NCBI GenBank assembly: GCA_025916135.1
Contig: CP104793.1
Span: 248,001-312,000 of the forward strand
Direction: 5' to 3'
Origin: Rhodobacteraceae bacterium D3-12
GTDB lineage: Bacteria; Pseudomonadota; Alphaproteobacteria; Rhodobacterales; Rhodobacteraceae
Length of the DNA: 64,000 nucleotides
A program made the translations under genes and the position numbers. Under the pieces are notes generated by a model. The model saw nothing but the letters and a program-made list of their open reading frames with translations. It ran no database searches and had not been told where the DNA came from. How positions within the stretch are numbered: position 1 is the first letter of the stretch; each line of letters starts with the position of its first letter. Positions 52,043 to 62,116 of this stretch are shown here, piece by piece.

Positions 52043-53553
52043 GCCAGCGTGCGATCTCTTGGGTCGCAGCGTGTTTCGTTGCGGCCCTGACGCTTGTGCC
52101 ATTGGGCGCGGTGTTTTGGTCTGCCGACTCTATTGCCGGAGTATTAACGCGCGATTGGGGGACCGTACGGTTCACCGTTTTTCAGGCGTTTTTGTCGGCG
52201 TTGATTAGCGTTCTGCTGGCGGTGCCGGTGGCCAAGGCATTGGCAAGGCGTCGGTTTTTCGGGCGAAAGCTGTTGATTACGCTGCTGGGCGCGCCTTTTA
52301 TCCTGCCGGTGATTGTCGCGGTTGTGGGGTTGTTGGCGGTGTTTGGCAGAAGCGGCATCGTTAACCAATTGCTTGGCGTGTTCGGGGCTGAGCCGATCTC
52401 GATCTACGGGCTAAAAGGCGTGGTGTTGGCGCATGTGTTTTTCAACCTGCCGCTGGCGACACGAATGATTTTGCAAGGCTGGCAGGCGATTCCCGGAGAG
52501 CGGTTTCGATTGGCCGCAACCTTGGGCATGACGCCATGGCAGGTGTCGCGAACGCTGGAATGGCCCATGCTGCGCAGTTTGGTGCCGGGCGCGGCGATGG
52601 TGATTTTCGTGCTGTGCCTAAGCAGTTTTGCCGTGGCGCTGACCCTCGGAGGCGGGCCGAGGGCGACGACGATTGAACTGGCGATTTACCAGTCTTTCCG
52701 GCTCGATTTTGATCTTGGCCGCGCGGCGATGCTGAGCATGGTGCAATTGGTGCTGGCGGGCGGTGCGGCGGCGGTGGCCTTGGCGTTGGCGGCCCCGGCG
52801 GGGTTTGGCGCAGGGCTGGACCGGGTGGTGCGCCGCTTTGAGGCGGAACGCGGCGCGGTCAGGGTGCTGGACGGGGTGGTATTGGTGGCGGCGGCGGGGT
52901 TTTTGTTGCTGCCTCTGGGCATGATCGTGTTGAGCGGGATCGCGGGCCTCGGCAGGGTTCCTGACGTGGTTTACGAGGCGGCGCTTGTGTCGCTTGGCAT
53001 TGCGCTTGTGTCGACGGCCCTGACGGTTGGATTGGCGCTTGCGCTGGCGCGGCAGGGCGAGGTTTGGGGGTATCTCGGGCTAGCGATTTCGCCGATGGTG
53101 ATCGGCACGGGCGCGTTCTTGATCCTGAACCCGGTGATTGATCCGCGGTTGGTGGCGTTGCCGGTGACAGCGACGGTTAACGCGTTGATGGCGTTGCCTT
53201 TTGCGGTGCGGATACTGGCACCCGAAATGCGAGCTATCGAGGCTGAATACGGCCGCTTGGCGGATAGCTTGGGCCTGTTTGGCTGGGCGCGGATGCGGTG
53301 GCTGATCCTTCCGAGGTTGCGCAAATCGCTGGGGTTTGCGGCGGGGTTGGCGGCGGCTTTGTCGATGGGCGACCTTGGGGTTGTGGCGCTTTTCGCGGCG
53401 CCGGATTGGGCGACGTTGCCGTTGCAGATGTACCGCTTGATGGGGGCGTATCAGATGCAGGCGGCGGCGGGGGCGGGCTTGATTTTGCTGTGTCTGAGCC
53501 TTGTTTTGTTCTGGATTTTCGATCGCGGAGGGCGCGTGGATGTTGACGCTTGA
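52018..53553 (+). CDS. thiP: thiamine ABC transporter permease
   Basis: A 511-residue double-length permease with about twelve helices, two transport-loop motifs (ERFRLAATLGMTPWQVSRTLEWPML; AEYGRLADSLGLFGWARMRWLILPRL). The start overlaps thiB by 25 bp and the end overlaps thiQ by 14 bp, so the three genes are tightly coupled. Confidence 0.94.
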   Translation: MAERAVQIGQRAISWVAACFVAALTLVPLGAVFWSADSIAGVLTRDWGTVRFTVFQAFLSALISVLLAVPVAKALARRRFFGRKLLITLLGAPFILPVIVAVVGLLAVFGRSGIVNQLLGVFGAEPISIYGLKGVVLAHVFFNLPLATRMILQGWQAIPGERFRLAATLGMTPWQVSRTLEWPMLRSLVPGAAMVIFVLCLSSFAVALTLGGGPRATTIELAIYQSFRLDFDLGRAAMLSMVQLVLAGGAAAVALALAAPAGFGAGLDRVVRRFEAERGAVRVLDGVVLVAAAGFLLLPLGMIVLSGIAGLGRVPDVVYEAALVSLGIALVSTALTVGLALALARQGEVWGYLGLAISPMVIGTGAFLILNPVIDPRLVALPVTATVNALMALPFAVRILAPEMRAIEAEYGRLADSLGLFGWARMRWLILPRLRKSLGFAAGLAAALSMGDLGVVALFAAPDWATLPLQMYRLMGAYQMQAAAGAGLILLCLSLVLFWIFDRGGRVDVDA

Positions 53554-54235
53554 AAACCTGATGATCCGTCAGGGCGGGTTTGAAATGACGGCGAATTTGA
53601 GGGTTGCAGCTGGTGCATTGGTGGCGGTGATCGGGCCGTCAGGCGCGGGGAAATCAACGCTTCTGAATGCGGTGGCAGGGTTTATCGTGCCGCAGGGCGG
53701 ACGGGTGCTGTGGGAAGGGCGCGAGATGACTGGGAATGCGCCGGGCGCGCGGCCTATTGCCATGTTATTTCAGGACAATAACCTGTTTCCGCATCTGAGC
53801 GTGGCGCAGAATGTGGCGCTGGGGGTCAACCCGTCGCTGCGGTTGAGCGCGGCGCAGAACAAGGCGGTGGCGGCAGCGTTAGAGCGCGTTGGCCTTGCGG
53901 CGATGGCGGCGCGCAAACCGGGGCAGCTTTCGGGTGGACAGCAAAGCCGCGCGGCCTTGGCGCGGGTATTGGTGCAGGGCAAGCCGCTGATTTTGCTAGA
54001 CGAACCCTTCGCGGCGTTGGGGCCTGCGCTTAAGGTTGAGATGCTGGATCTGGTTGCGGAACTGGCGCGGGAAACCAAGGCGACCGTGCTTATGGTGAGC
54101 CATGATCCGCAGGATGCGCTGCGCTTTGCCGAGGCTGCGATTCTGGTGGCGGAGGGGCAGGCCAAAGCGCCAGAACCGGTGCGCGATTTGATGCAGAATC
54201 CGCCGCCCGCGTTAAGGGATTACCTCGGAAATTAA
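53540..54235 (+). CDS. thiQ: thiamine ABC transporter ATP-binding protein
   Basis: A 231-residue ATPase. Walker A GPSGAGKST near residue 36, signature LSGGQQSRAALARVL near 130, Walker B LILLDEPFAALG. ATG 53540 (MLTLENLMIRQGG) is chosen; the frame opens upstream but only inside thiP. Last gene of the thiamine operon. Confidence 0.94.
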   Translation: MLTLENLMIRQGGFEMTANLRVAAGALVAVIGPSGAGKSTLLNAVAGFIVPQGGRVLWEGREMTGNAPGARPIAMLFQDNNLFPHLSVAQNVALGVNPSLRLSAAQNKAVAAALERVGLAAMAARKPGQLSGGQQSRAALARVLVQGKPLILLDEPFAALGPALKVEMLDLVAELARETKATVLMVSHDPQDALRFAEAAILVAEGQAKAPEPVRDLMQNPPPALRDYLGN

Positions 54236-54286
54236 CCAGATCGAAAGCAAGGTAAACGCCGCGCCGCGTCCCGAAAAGGGGGGGGA

Positions 54287-54313
54287 CTTCCGGCTGACAT
54301 CCGGCTGACTCCC
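54287..54313 (+). repeat. second copy of the CGGCTGACAT repeat
   Basis: CGGCTGACATCCGGCTGACT follows a run of nine Gs, then a third degenerate unit CCGGCTGCCGTCCGG. It matches 9785-9811 almost base for base. Confidence 0.6.
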
Positions 54314-54406
54314 GGCTGCCGTCCGGTGAGCAGTGGTTAACGCGGGTTAAGGTTAACTTTCTGCTGAGGGGGCAGGTCATCGTCGGCTGTCCAACGGATG
54401 GCCCGG

Positions 54407-54552
54407 TTTCTTTAATGGTCAAAATACCCAAATCCCTCGCCAGCAACGCGCGACAGCTTTCAGAAATGTATCAATGGCCTGTCCAAGTGCGCCGTCTTGG
54501 GCCGAGCGAAGCGAGGCCCCTCTGGCGACGCACGAAGTGCGGCGCAAAACCT
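54407..54552. repeat. dispersed intergenic repeat, copy B
   Basis: Starts TTTCTTTAATGGTCAAAATA, then 92 bp further the hairpin GGGCCGAGCGAAGCGAGGCC (54499) and the second hairpin GACGCACGAAGTGCGGCGC. No gene is supported in 54236-54661. Confidence 0.75.
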
Positions 54553-54600
54553 CAGAGATCAGCCCGAACGCTCCTAGCGCAGGACACCGCTCTCAGTACA

Positions 54601-54636
54601 AAAGAAAACACCCCGCCGGTTCAGGGCGGGGCGTTT
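54601..54636 (-). terminator. rho-independent terminator of petABC
   Basis: On the minus strand GCCCCGCCC and GGCGGGGTG form a stem around TGAACC, followed by TTTTCTTT. It begins 26 bp after the petC stop. Confidence 0.82.
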
Positions 54637-54661
54637 GATCTTGTCACGCGGTGCGGCCTAA

Positions 54662-55456
54662 TCAGGCCTCTTCGTCGCGGTGCTTGTGGGGGTACCACAG
54701 CTTTTTGTTGGTGAGGTAGAGCAGCACCGACAGGATGGTCAGCATCAGCACACCGACAAAGCCCGCGTTCTGGCGCGCCATCATTTTCGGTTCGGCGGCC
54801 CACATCAGGAACGACGCGATGTCCATTGCTTCGTGGTGCAGTTCGGTCGAGTGGCCATCGGCGAATTCGACGTCGTCACCGTAAAGTGGCGGAGCCATTG
54901 CGATCCAGCCGCCGGGGAAGGCGGTGTTCTCGTAGAATGTGGTGCCGGCTTCCTCTTTCTCCTTGCCGGTGTAACCGGTCAGGATCGAGACGATGTATTC
55001 CGGGCCACCCATGCCTTTGACCAGCTGGTTGATGCCGGTGCCTTCGGGGCCGTGAAAGCCCGCGCGCGCCTTGGCCATCAGGCTGAGGTCGGGCGCTTTC
55101 GGGTCATTGCTTTCCGGGAAGTGGTCGACCGGTTTACGCGGCACTTCTTCGTCCAGTGCCGGGTCGTAGATGGTGAAGTTCTGGGCCGCATAGGCGCGGA
55201 CCTGATCTTCGGGCAGGTGCGGCCCGCCTTCATCACCCAGCGTTCTGAGCGGCACGAATTTCATGCCGTGGCAGGACGCGCAGACCTCGGTATAGATCTG
55301 CAGCCCGCGCTGGAGTTGGTTCTGGTCGAATTTACCAAACGGTCCTTCGAAGGAGAATTGCACATCGTGGATGTGTCCTTCGTCGCCCGCGGCGCTGGCC
55401 AGCCCAGCCGAAAGGGCGAGGGCGGTAACTGCGGTGATCGCAAGTTTCTTCATCAT
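54662..55456 (-). CDS. petC: cytochrome c1 of the bc1 complex
   Basis: A 264-residue precursor with a signal peptide (1-22, cleavage after ASA), the heme c motif CASCHGMKF near residue 58, and a C-terminal membrane anchor ([23 protein letters not shown]). Carries electrons from the Rieske centre to cytochrome c. Last gene of petABC, 17 bp after petB. Confidence 0.96.
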   Translation of the reverse strand: MMKKLAITAVTALALSAGLASAAGDEGHIHDVQFSFEGPFGKFDQNQLQRGLQIYTEVCASCHGMKFVPLRTLGDEGGPHLPEDQVRAYAAQNFTIYDPALDEEVPRKPVDHFPESNDPKAPDLSLMAKARAGFHGPEGTGINQLVKGMGGPEYIVSILTGYTGKEKEEAGTTFYENTAFPGGWIAMAPPLYGDDVEFADGHSTELHHEAMDIASFLMWAAEPKMMARQNAGFVGVLMLTILSVLLYLTNKKLWYPHKHRDEEA

Positions 55457-55473
55457 TGGTCCCTTGTCCTTTC

Positions 55474-56790
55474 TTATTCAGCCGGTTTCGAGCCGTATTT
55501 GGCGTCGAAATCGTCTTCGATGGTGGCGGGTTGTGCCGTTGGTTTTTCGATCACGCCAAGCAGTGGCAGGATCACCAGGAAGTAGGCGAACCAATAGGCC
55601 GAAGCGATCAGAGCATAGGTCGCGTAAGGCTCTTCCGCTGGGCGCGCCCCGAGCCACATCAGCAGCACGAAGTCGATGACCAACAGGTAGAACCACCATT
55701 TGAACATCGGGCGGAAACGGCCCGAGCGCACACGCGATGTGTCGAGCCAAGGCACCAGCACCATCACGATGATCGCACCGAACATGGCAAGCACGCCGAA
55801 GAACTTCGCGTCAATGATGCCACCCGTGAGGGCCGAGGCCCATTGCACCACCCACACCTCGGACGTGAACGCCCGCAGGATCGCGTAGAACGGCAGGAAG
55901 TACCATTCGGGCACGATGTGTGCCGGTGTCGCCAGAGGGTTGGCTTCGATGTAGTTGTCGGGGTGGCCGAGGTAGTTCGGCATGAAGCCCACAACCGCAA
56001 AGAAGATCGCCAGGATCACGGCCAGCGCGAACAGGTCTTTGATCACGAAATAGGGCCAGAAGGGCAGGGTGTCTTTCTTGACCACGTCCTTGTTGTCGCG
56101 GCGCACTTCGACCCCTGTGGGGTTGTTGTTGCCGGTCGTATGGAAGGCCCAAATGTGCACCACAACCAGCGCCGCAATCACGAACGGCAGCAGGTAGTGC
56201 AGCGAAAAAAAGCGGTTCAGCGTGGCGTTATCCACCGCCGGTCCACCCAAGAGCCAGGTCTGGATCGGTTCGCCCACAAAGGGGATCGCGCCGAACAAGC
56301 CGGTGATCACGGTGGCCCCCCAGAAGGACATTTGCCCCCAAGGCAGAACGTAGCCCATGAAGCCGGTTGCCATCATCGCGAGGAAAATAAGCATCCCCAC
56401 GATCCACGTGATCTCACGCGGGGCTTTGTAGGAGCCGTAAAACAACCCGCGGAAGATGTGGATATAGACCGCAAAGAAGAACAGCGATGCGCCATTCATA
56501 TGCAGATAGCGGATCATGTGCCCGCCGCGCACGTCACGCATGATGTGCTCGACCGAGGCAAAAGCATAATCGACATGCGGCGTATAGTGCATGGCCAAAA
56601 TGATGCCTGTGACAATCATATGCACAAGGCAATAGGCAAGCACGATGCCCCAAATCCACCACCAGTTCAGGTTTTTCGGAGTTGGGATCATCAGCGTATC
56701 ATAGAGAAGGCCGACAACATTCAGCCGCTTGTGCAGCCATTTTTCGGGGGCCGTCTTGGGCTCGTAATGGTCGTGAGGAATACCGGACAT
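55474..56790 (-). CDS. petB: cytochrome b of the bc1 complex
   Basis: A 438-residue membrane protein with the heme-binding helices ([15 protein letters not shown] region, [36 protein letters not shown]) and the quinol-oxidation PEWY motif ([17 protein letters not shown]). It contains both quinone sites. 12 bp after petA. Confidence 0.97.
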   Translation of the reverse strand: MSGIPHDHYEPKTAPEKWLHKRLNVVGLLYDTLMIPTPKNLNWWWIWGIVLAYCLVHMIVTGIILAMHYTPHVDYAFASVEHIMRDVRGGHMIRYLHMNGASLFFFAVYIHIFRGLFYGSYKAPREITWIVGMLIFLAMMATGFMGYVLPWGQMSFWGATVITGLFGAIPFVGEPIQTWLLGGPAVDNATLNRFFSLHYLLPFVIAALVVVHIWAFHTTGNNNPTGVEVRRDNKDVVKKDTLPFWPYFVIKDLFALAVILAIFFAVVGFMPNYLGHPDNYIEANPLATPAHIVPEWYFLPFYAILRAFTSEVWVVQWASALTGGIIDAKFFGVLAMFGAIIVMVLVPWLDTSRVRSGRFRPMFKWWFYLLVIDFVLLMWLGARPAEEPYATYALIASAYWFAYFLVILPLLGVIEKPTAQPATIEDDFDAKYGSKPAE

Positions 56791-56802
56791 GGTTGCGTCT
56801 CC

Positions 56803-57363
56803 TTAACCCAAGATCAACTCGTCGCCATCAAAGGCGGCGAGCGGAATGTCGAGGTTGCGGGGGGCCGGACCTTTGCGGATACGGCCAGCGGTGTCATAGT
56901 GCGAGCCGTGGCAGGGGCAGAACCAGCCGCCAAACTCTCCAGCGCCATCGCCGATCGGAACACACCCGAGGTGGGTGCAGACACCGATCATCACCAGCCA
57001 TTCACCGGCCTCGTCAAGGGCGCGGTTTTCATCGAGCGCGTCGGCGCCGGGCTTGTTGGCGTTTTCGCCGTTTTTGTCGATCTCAAGGTCGTCCAGTGTC
57101 ACGGCGCGTGCGGCTTCGATCTCTTCAGGGGTGCGGCGGCGGATAAACACCGGCTTGCCCAGCCATTTCACCGTAAGCTGCGTGCCCACTTCGACGCCGG
57201 AAATGTCGACCCGGATCGAAGACAGGGCCGTCACATCGGCAGAGGGGTTCATTTGATCGACAAGCGGCCAGACCGCGGCACCCGCGGTGACGGCGCCTGC
57301 GCCTGCGGTGGCATAGTAGAGGAAGTCTCTGCGCGTGCCTTCGTGTTCATCTGCGTGGGACAC
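56803..57363 (-). CDS. petA: ubiquinol-cytochrome c reductase iron-sulfur (Rieske) subunit
   Basis: A 186-residue subunit. The twin-arginine-like start ([16 protein letters not shown]) is followed by a membrane helix, and the 2Fe-2S ligands are in CTHLGC and CPCHGSHYD. The start is GTG 57363 with GGAG seven bases upstream; the longer open frame to 57489 is not homologous. First gene of petABC. Confidence 0.95.
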   Translation of the reverse strand: MSHADEHEGTRRDFLYYATAGAGAVTAGAAVWPLVDQMNPSADVTALSSIRVDISGVEVGTQLTVKWLGKPVFIRRRTPEEIEAARAVTLDDLEIDKNGENANKPGADALDENRALDEAGEWLVMIGVCTHLGCVPIGDGAGEFGGWFCPCHGSHYDTAGRIRKGPAPRNLDIPLAAFDGDELILG

Positions 57364-57637
57364 CAGGTTTTCTCCGTTTTCTTCTGAGGCCGTGCAAAGG
57401 CCCATCGTGAACAAGGCCGCAGAATCCAGCAGCCCTTCTCGCGCGTTCTTTAGCCTTGGTTTGGCCTTGCGTCCAGATGGGAATGCCAAATGCGCCTAAA
57501 GGGCGCAGTCGGGCGGGTCATTCGGTCACAGATTGATTTTGCCCCTGTGGGGCAGCCCCAAGCCGGGCGTCGGGCCGCGCGATTCGCCTTGTTCCCGCGT
57601 GTTTCCACCGAGGTCTCTGTTATGGCGGGTGCTGCGC

Positions 57638-58243
57638 TCAATCGCGCGGCGCGGTGGATTTGAGCGACTCGCGTTCAGAGATGGTGGCCGCCCAGTCATC
57701 AAGTGCGTCGTTGCCTTTGCGCCAGCCGCGCGCGTCGAGCCGGAAATCAAGATAGCCAAGCGCACAGGCAACGGCGATATGTGACATGTCGACCGGCCCG
57801 GCGAGGTGGCTCATCCAGCGGTCATTGATCGCTTTGACGGCATGTTCGATCTTGCTCCACTGGGCATCCATCCAATCGGCCATTTGGTGCTCTGGCGGGC
57901 GGAAGCGGCCCTCGTAGACAATCGAAAGCGCGCTGTCGAGGATGCCATCGGCGGTGGCTTCCAGCGTCAGGACCTCCCAGATCCGGGCGTCGGGATAGAG
58001 CCCGGCGGCCGCGCGCGCATCGAGATAGCGGGTGATGACCCGGCTGTCATAGATCGCCGGCCCGTCCGGGCGGATCAGCGCCGGGATGCGGCCCAGTGGA
58101 TTGGCGGCGCGCACCGCATCGGCAACGGCGGTGGGGGCGGTTTTGACCGAAATGAATTCGACATCATCGGCCTGACCGGTTTCGATCAGGCAGGCATGAA
58201 CCTTGCGGGCGTAGGGCGAGGCGGCGGAATAAACGAGTTGCAT
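57638..58243 (-). CDS. glutathione S-transferase family protein
   Basis: A 201-residue GST: YSAASPYARKVHACLIETG at the N-terminus (candidate catalytic Ser), NPLGRIPALIRPDGPAIYDSRVI for the glutathione site, and a helical C-terminal domain (DMSHIAVACALGYLDFRLD). ATG 58243 is chosen over the upstream in-frame ATG 58330 since homology starts at MQLVYS. Confidence 0.88.
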   Translation of the reverse strand: MQLVYSAASPYARKVHACLIETGQADDVEFISVKTAPTAVADAVRAANPLGRIPALIRPDGPAIYDSRVITRYLDARAAAGLYPDARIWEVLTLEATADGILDSALSIVYEGRFRPPEHQMADWMDAQWSKIEHAVKAINDRWMSHLAGPVDMSHIAVACALGYLDFRLDARGWRKGNDALDDWAATISERESLKSTAPRD

Positions 58244-58349
58244 GGGCTGCGTCCTTTGTCGTGTTGTCCGGCAGGTTAGGCCGGGATGTGCGGCCTGTCT
58301 ATGTTGCGTCTCGTCTGAGCCGTTGTTCAATCGGCAGGCGGAGGCAAGG

Positions 58350-58972
58350 CTATTCAGGCGGGCGGCGCATGAGCGCGGCCAGAAGCGCGGTATCGGCTCC
58401 CATCCCTTGTGCCGCGATATGATCCGCCGCCGCGAGGCGCGCCGCCTCGGGCTTGTTCTGGCTCAGCTTCCAGGTGCTGTCGACCGTGTCGATGTCAAAG
58501 CGAAACGGCTTGATCATGCGCATCATCTTTGCGGCGGTGTCAGGGGCGAGCTTGTCCAAGCGCCATTCCGGTTTGGGCGCCGGGGCGCCTCGAAATGGGC
58601 CGACTGGCGGGCGAGCAGATCGGGTAGAGTGTCGTCTGGCATCGGGCTCAGCGTGCCGGTCAGGTGGATGGCAAGGTAATTCCACGTCGGCACCTGATCG
58701 TCGAGCTCGTACCAGTCGGGCGAGACATAGCCATGCGGCCTTTGCACAGCAATGCGGGCCGGGACCGGCGCGGTCGCGCTGCGGGCGATTGGGTTTGAGC
58801 GGACAAGATGCAGCTCTGCCAGAGTGCCGCTTGCGCTGAGCAGAAATGGCACATGCGAGAGCATTGGGGCGGCGTTGGGCGCAGACACGGCCAGCATGCC
58901 AAAGCCGGCCTCGCGCGCAATGGCAATGGCTTCGCTTTGCTGTTCGGGCCGATAGATCGGATTGGGGTGCAT
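58350..58972 (-). pseudogene. FMN-binding negative transcriptional regulator PaiB-like, frame broken by one base
   Basis: From ATG 58972 the protein matches PaiB (MHPNPIYRPEQQSEAIAIAR, GYVSPDWYELDDQVPTWNYL, LAIHLTGTL) up to ARQSAHFEA. The remaining part, KPEWRLDKLAPDTAAKMMR and STWKLSQNKPEAARLAAAD, is in another frame. One missing G on the plus strand in the GGGG run at about 58582-58585 explains it; repair gives 207 residues, the normal size. Confidence 0.87.
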
Positions 58973-59046
58973 GTGTCACCTGTGGTTGGCATCACGGCAT
59001 AGCGGCCTGCCGGAGTTGGTTTGTCAAGCAAGGCGCCCTCGGACGA

Positions 59047-59062
59047 CCCCACCCACCCACCC
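59047..59062 (-). repeat. G-quadruplex-capable tract
   Basis: Plus strand CCCC-A-CCC-A-CCC-A-CCC gives four minus-strand G runs with single-base loops. Upstream of repeat copy C. Confidence 0.5.
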
Positions 59063-59154
59063 GTCGCCCGAGTGCGCCTTGCGCCTTATTTGCGAGCGGT
59101 GGCGTGTATTGGGGGCGGGAAAGATGCGCATCTAAAGAAAGAGGAAAGGCCGCG

Positions 59155-59334
59155 TTTCTTCAATGTTTCAAATACCCATTTCTTGAGCTTTCAACATCAT
59201 GCTGTCGTTTGCGGTTTATGGCTATCGCTGGCCTATGGCACCGGGGCCGAGCGAAGCGAGGCCCCCCCCCGCGACGCCGTCAGGCGGCGCAACCCAATTG
59301 AAACTGGTGACGCCGTCAGGCGGCGCAACCGTCA
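59155..59334. repeat. dispersed intergenic repeat, copy C
   Basis: Starts TTTCTTCAATGTTTCAAATA, then the GGGGCCGAGCGAAGCGAGGC hairpin at 59243, then two units with GACGCCGTCAGGCGGCGCAA. Compared with copies A and B the second hairpin loop differs but the stem pairing is kept. No gene is supported in 58980-59331. Confidence 0.75.
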
Positions 59335-60588
59335 GGCTGTAAGACGGGTGGTGGACTGTCCGGTGATTTGGGTGGTTACAATCTGGCCTTCGATTTGGGC
59401 TGTGCTGAAATCGACTTCGGCGAATTGTTCGGTGCGGCCCATATGGGGGTTTTCCATCAGGATGTGATGGGTTTGGCCCTGTTGTGCCGCCAAATGGCGG
59501 GTGACGGCGGTTTCTCCGGCGCTGCGAAGGCGGGCGGCGCGGGCTTTGATCGTTTTGCCATCGACTTGGGGCATGCGCGCGGCGGGTGTGCCGGGGCGTG
59601 GCGAATAGGGGAAGACGTGCAGCCACGTAAGGTGGCAGTCCTCGATCAGCGCCAGTGAGTTTTCGAAATGCGCGTCGGTTTCGGTTGGAAAGCCTGCGAT
59701 GATATCCGCACCGAACGTCATGTCGGGGCGCAGGGTGCGGGCCTCTTCGGCGAAGCGGATGGCGTCGTCGCGCAGGTGGCGGCGTTTCATCCGTTTCAGG
59801 ATCAGATCGTCGCCATGTTGCAGCGACAGGTGCAGGTGCGGCATCAGGCGCGGTTCGGTGGCGATGGCCTGCATCAGGTTGTCGTCAACTTCGATCGAAT
59901 CGATCGAGCTGATCCTGAGGCGTGGCAGGTCGGGCACCAGTTTGAGGATGCGCATCACCAGATCGCCGAGTTTCGGCTCTGCTGGCAGGTCGGCGCCCCA
60001 AGACGTGAGGTCGACGCCGGTCAGCACCACTTCGTTATAGCCGCGATCCACGAGGCGCTTGATCTGATCCACCACAACCCCCGCCGGGACCGAGCGGGAA
60101 TTGCCGCGCCCATAGGGGATGATGCAGAACGTGCAGCGGTGGTCGCAGCCGTTTTGCACCTGCACGTAGGCGCGGCTGCGCGTGCCGAAGCCGTCGATCA
60201 AATGCCCCGCCGTTTCGGTGACCGACATGATGTCATTCACCGCCACGCGTTCGGTTTCGCCGACAAAGTCGGGCGACATGGCCGCCCATGTATCGGGCTG
60301 CATTTTCTCGGTGTTGCCGATCACGGCGTCGACCTCGCCCATGGCAGAGAAGCTGTCCGGGTCGATCTGGGCCGCGCAGCCCGTGACGATCAGCCGGGCC
60401 GAGGGGTTTTCACGCCGCAGGCGGCGGATTTCCTGACGGGCTTTGCGCACCGCTTCATTCGTCACGGCGCAGGTGTTGACGATCACCGCGTCCTCGAGCC
60501 CGGCACCGGCGGCGAGTTCTTTCATCGCTTCGGTTTCATAGGCGTTGAGGCGGCAGCCCAACGTGGTGAATTTTGGTGCGGTCGACAT
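59332..60588 (-). CDS. mtaB: tRNA threonylcarbamoyladenosine C2-methylthiotransferase MtaB
   Basis: A 418-residue radical-SAM methylthiotransferase acting on t6A37 of tRNA. The N-terminal UPF0004 domain supplies three Cys (TLGCRLN, NTCAVTNEA, VTGCAAQ) and the radical-SAM motif is CDHRCTFCIIPYGRG. ATG 60588 (MSTAPKFTTLGCRLN) lies 1 bp after the dapF stop, indicating an operon; a longer start at 60618 would overlap dapF. The end merges with repeat copy C. Confidence 0.92.
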   Translation of the reverse strand: MSTAPKFTTLGCRLNAYETEAMKELAAGAGLEDAVIVNTCAVTNEAVRKARQEIRRLRRENPSARLIVTGCAAQIDPDSFSAMGEVDAVIGNTEKMQPDTWAAMSPDFVGETERVAVNDIMSVTETAGHLIDGFGTRSRAYVQVQNGCDHRCTFCIIPYGRGNSRSVPAGVVVDQIKRLVDRGYNEVVLTGVDLTSWGADLPAEPKLGDLVMRILKLVPDLPRLRISSIDSIEVDDNLMQAIATEPRLMPHLHLSLQHGDDLILKRMKRRHLRDDAIRFAEEARTLRPDMTFGADIIAGFPTETDAHFENSLALIEDCHLTWLHVFPYSPRPGTPAARMPQVDGKTIKARAARLRSAGETAVTRHLAAQQGQTHHILMENPHMGRTEQFAEVDFSTAQIEGQIVTTQITGQSTTRLTA

Positions 60589-60589
60589 G

Positions 60590-61402
60590 TCAGCCCGTCC
60601 AGACCGCATCAAAGACATGCGCCGTGGGCCCCGTCATCCAGACGCCATCCTCGCGCCAGTCGATCTGGATCGTGCCGCCGTCAAGCTCGATCGTCACGGC
60701 CCGCCCGGTCAGCCCGCGGCGATACGCCGCCACAGCGGTGGCACAGGACGACGATCCAGAGGCGAGGGTGATTCCCGTGCCACGCTCCCACACCCGCATG
60801 CGCAGGTGGTCGGGGCCGATCACATGGGCGAATTGCACATTGGTGCGTTCGGGGAACAACGGGTGGTGTTCAATCGCCGCCCCGCGGGTGGCAAGATCGA
60901 CAGACTCGGCGTCGGGCACGAAGAAGGTGCAATGCGGGTTGCCCATGCCGGTGCCAGTTGGGGCGCCGTCGATTGGCAGCTCGGTCGTGTCCATCGCGCG
61001 GGCGAGGGGGATCTCCTGCCAGTCAAGCTGGGGCGCGCCCATATTGACCGAGGTGAGGCCATTGCCCGCATCGCGCGCGGCAAGAGCGCCACGTTCGGTC
61101 AACAGCGTCAGCGCGGATGTGCCGGATTCGTCCATCAAATAGCGGGCAATACAGCGCGTGGCGTTGCCGCAAGTGGCGGAAAGCGAGCCATCGGCATTAA
61201 AGAACGTCAGCCGCGCATCGGCGTTATCATCGTTATGAATGACGGCGAGTTGGTCGAACCCGACCCCGCGATGCCGGTCCGCCATGGCGCGGGCGATGTC
61301 GGGTGTAATGGCCACAGGGCGCACCCGCGTATCAACGACAACGAAATCATTGCCGAGCCCGTGCATTTTCATGAATGGAATATGATCGCCGGTTCTGTCC
61401 AT
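60590..61402 (-). CDS. dapF: diaminopimelate epimerase
   Basis: A 270-residue racemase making meso-diaminopimelate for lysine and peptidoglycan. The two catalytic cysteines lie in ATCGNATRC and [29 protein letters not shown] is the canonical start region. ATG 61402 is chosen; 61411 is equally possible. The longer open frame to 61483 is not homologous. Confidence 0.94.
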   Translation of the reverse strand: MDRTGDHIPFMKMHGLGNDFVVVDTRVRPVAITPDIARAMADRHRGVGFDQLAVIHNDDNADARLTFFNADGSLSATCGNATRCIARYLMDESGTSALTLLTERGALAARDAGNGLTSVNMGAPQLDWQEIPLARAMDTTELPIDGAPTGTGMGNPHCTFFVPDAESVDLATRGAAIEHHPLFPERTNVQFAHVIGPDHLRMRVWERGTGITLASGSSSCATAVAAYRRGLTGRAVTIELDGGTIQIDWREDGVWMTGPTAHVFDAVWTG

Positions 61403-61508
61403 GGGCGGCATATACGCCCGACATCCGACATTATCCAGCGTCGAGCGAAAATTCGCGAATTTTCGGGGTTGACCCTTGTCCAAGCTCTTTCTAGATAGGC
61501 CGCCTAGT

Positions 61509-61584
61509 GGGCCGTTAGCTCAGTTGGTAGAGCAACTGACTTTTAATCAGTGGGTCGCAGGTTCGAATCCTGCACGGCTCACCA
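61509..61584 (+). tRNA. tRNA-Lys (anticodon TTT)
   Basis: A complete 76-nt cloverleaf: acceptor GGGCCGT/ACGGCTC (one G-T pair), D-loop GCTCAGTTGGTAGAGC, anticodon stem-loop CTGAC-TTTTAAT-CAG with TTT, T-arm GGTTCGAATCC, and encoded CCA at 61582-61584. Divergent from dapF. Confidence 0.97.
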
Positions 61585-62116
61585 CTGTATCCAGATAAAG
61601 TGCGACGCTTTTGGTGTCTTGCGTGGCGCATGGGCGTCGCAGGGTCGGCGGAGTGCGGGAATTATCTCGCGCTTGGCGAGTCGCTTGCCCGTATTGGGAC
61701 CGGGTTTGTCGGGGAATCAGATTGAATTGTTGAATAAGGCACGGCGGTTTGCGCGAAATCGTTTATCCTTCTGGTTGTGAGTGTCCGAGCGAATAACATG
61801 TGCTTATTTTTTAGTCATTAACGGAACGTGTTTTCGCGGGGCGTTTTGGCGGCTGTTTTCAGTGGGCTGGAAGGCGGATTATTTGTATCGAAAGCAATGG
61901 GATGGGTGATTTCAGCGGGATGCGGCGAGGTGCCCGGAACAGCCAGTGGAAATGCGGGTTTCGAGGGGGCTGCGCCGCTCTGTGGCAAAACAATCCTAAT
62001 ATCACGTTAATACTGTTTCTTGCGCCATATTTCGACCAAGATTCGGCTTTAGGTTGTTTGAAAGGATGGCGGATTAGCCTGAGAAAAAAGAATTTTGCTG
62101 GGGCACTGGAAACGAA
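61585..62116 (+). other. intergenic region tRNA-Lys to response regulator (532 bp)
   Basis: No gene, repeat or integrase remnant seen. Short open frames here (60-76 codons) lack family similarity or ribosome sites. It must hold the promoter of the response-regulator operon. Confidence 0.4.

Noticed and set aside
54415-54714. 99-codon open frame across repeat copy B
   Set aside because: It consists of repeat and terminator sequence and runs into petC on the opposite strand.
61509-62116. tRNA-associated integration site
   Set aside because: No integrase, no repeated tRNA 3' end and no foreign genes after the tRNA.
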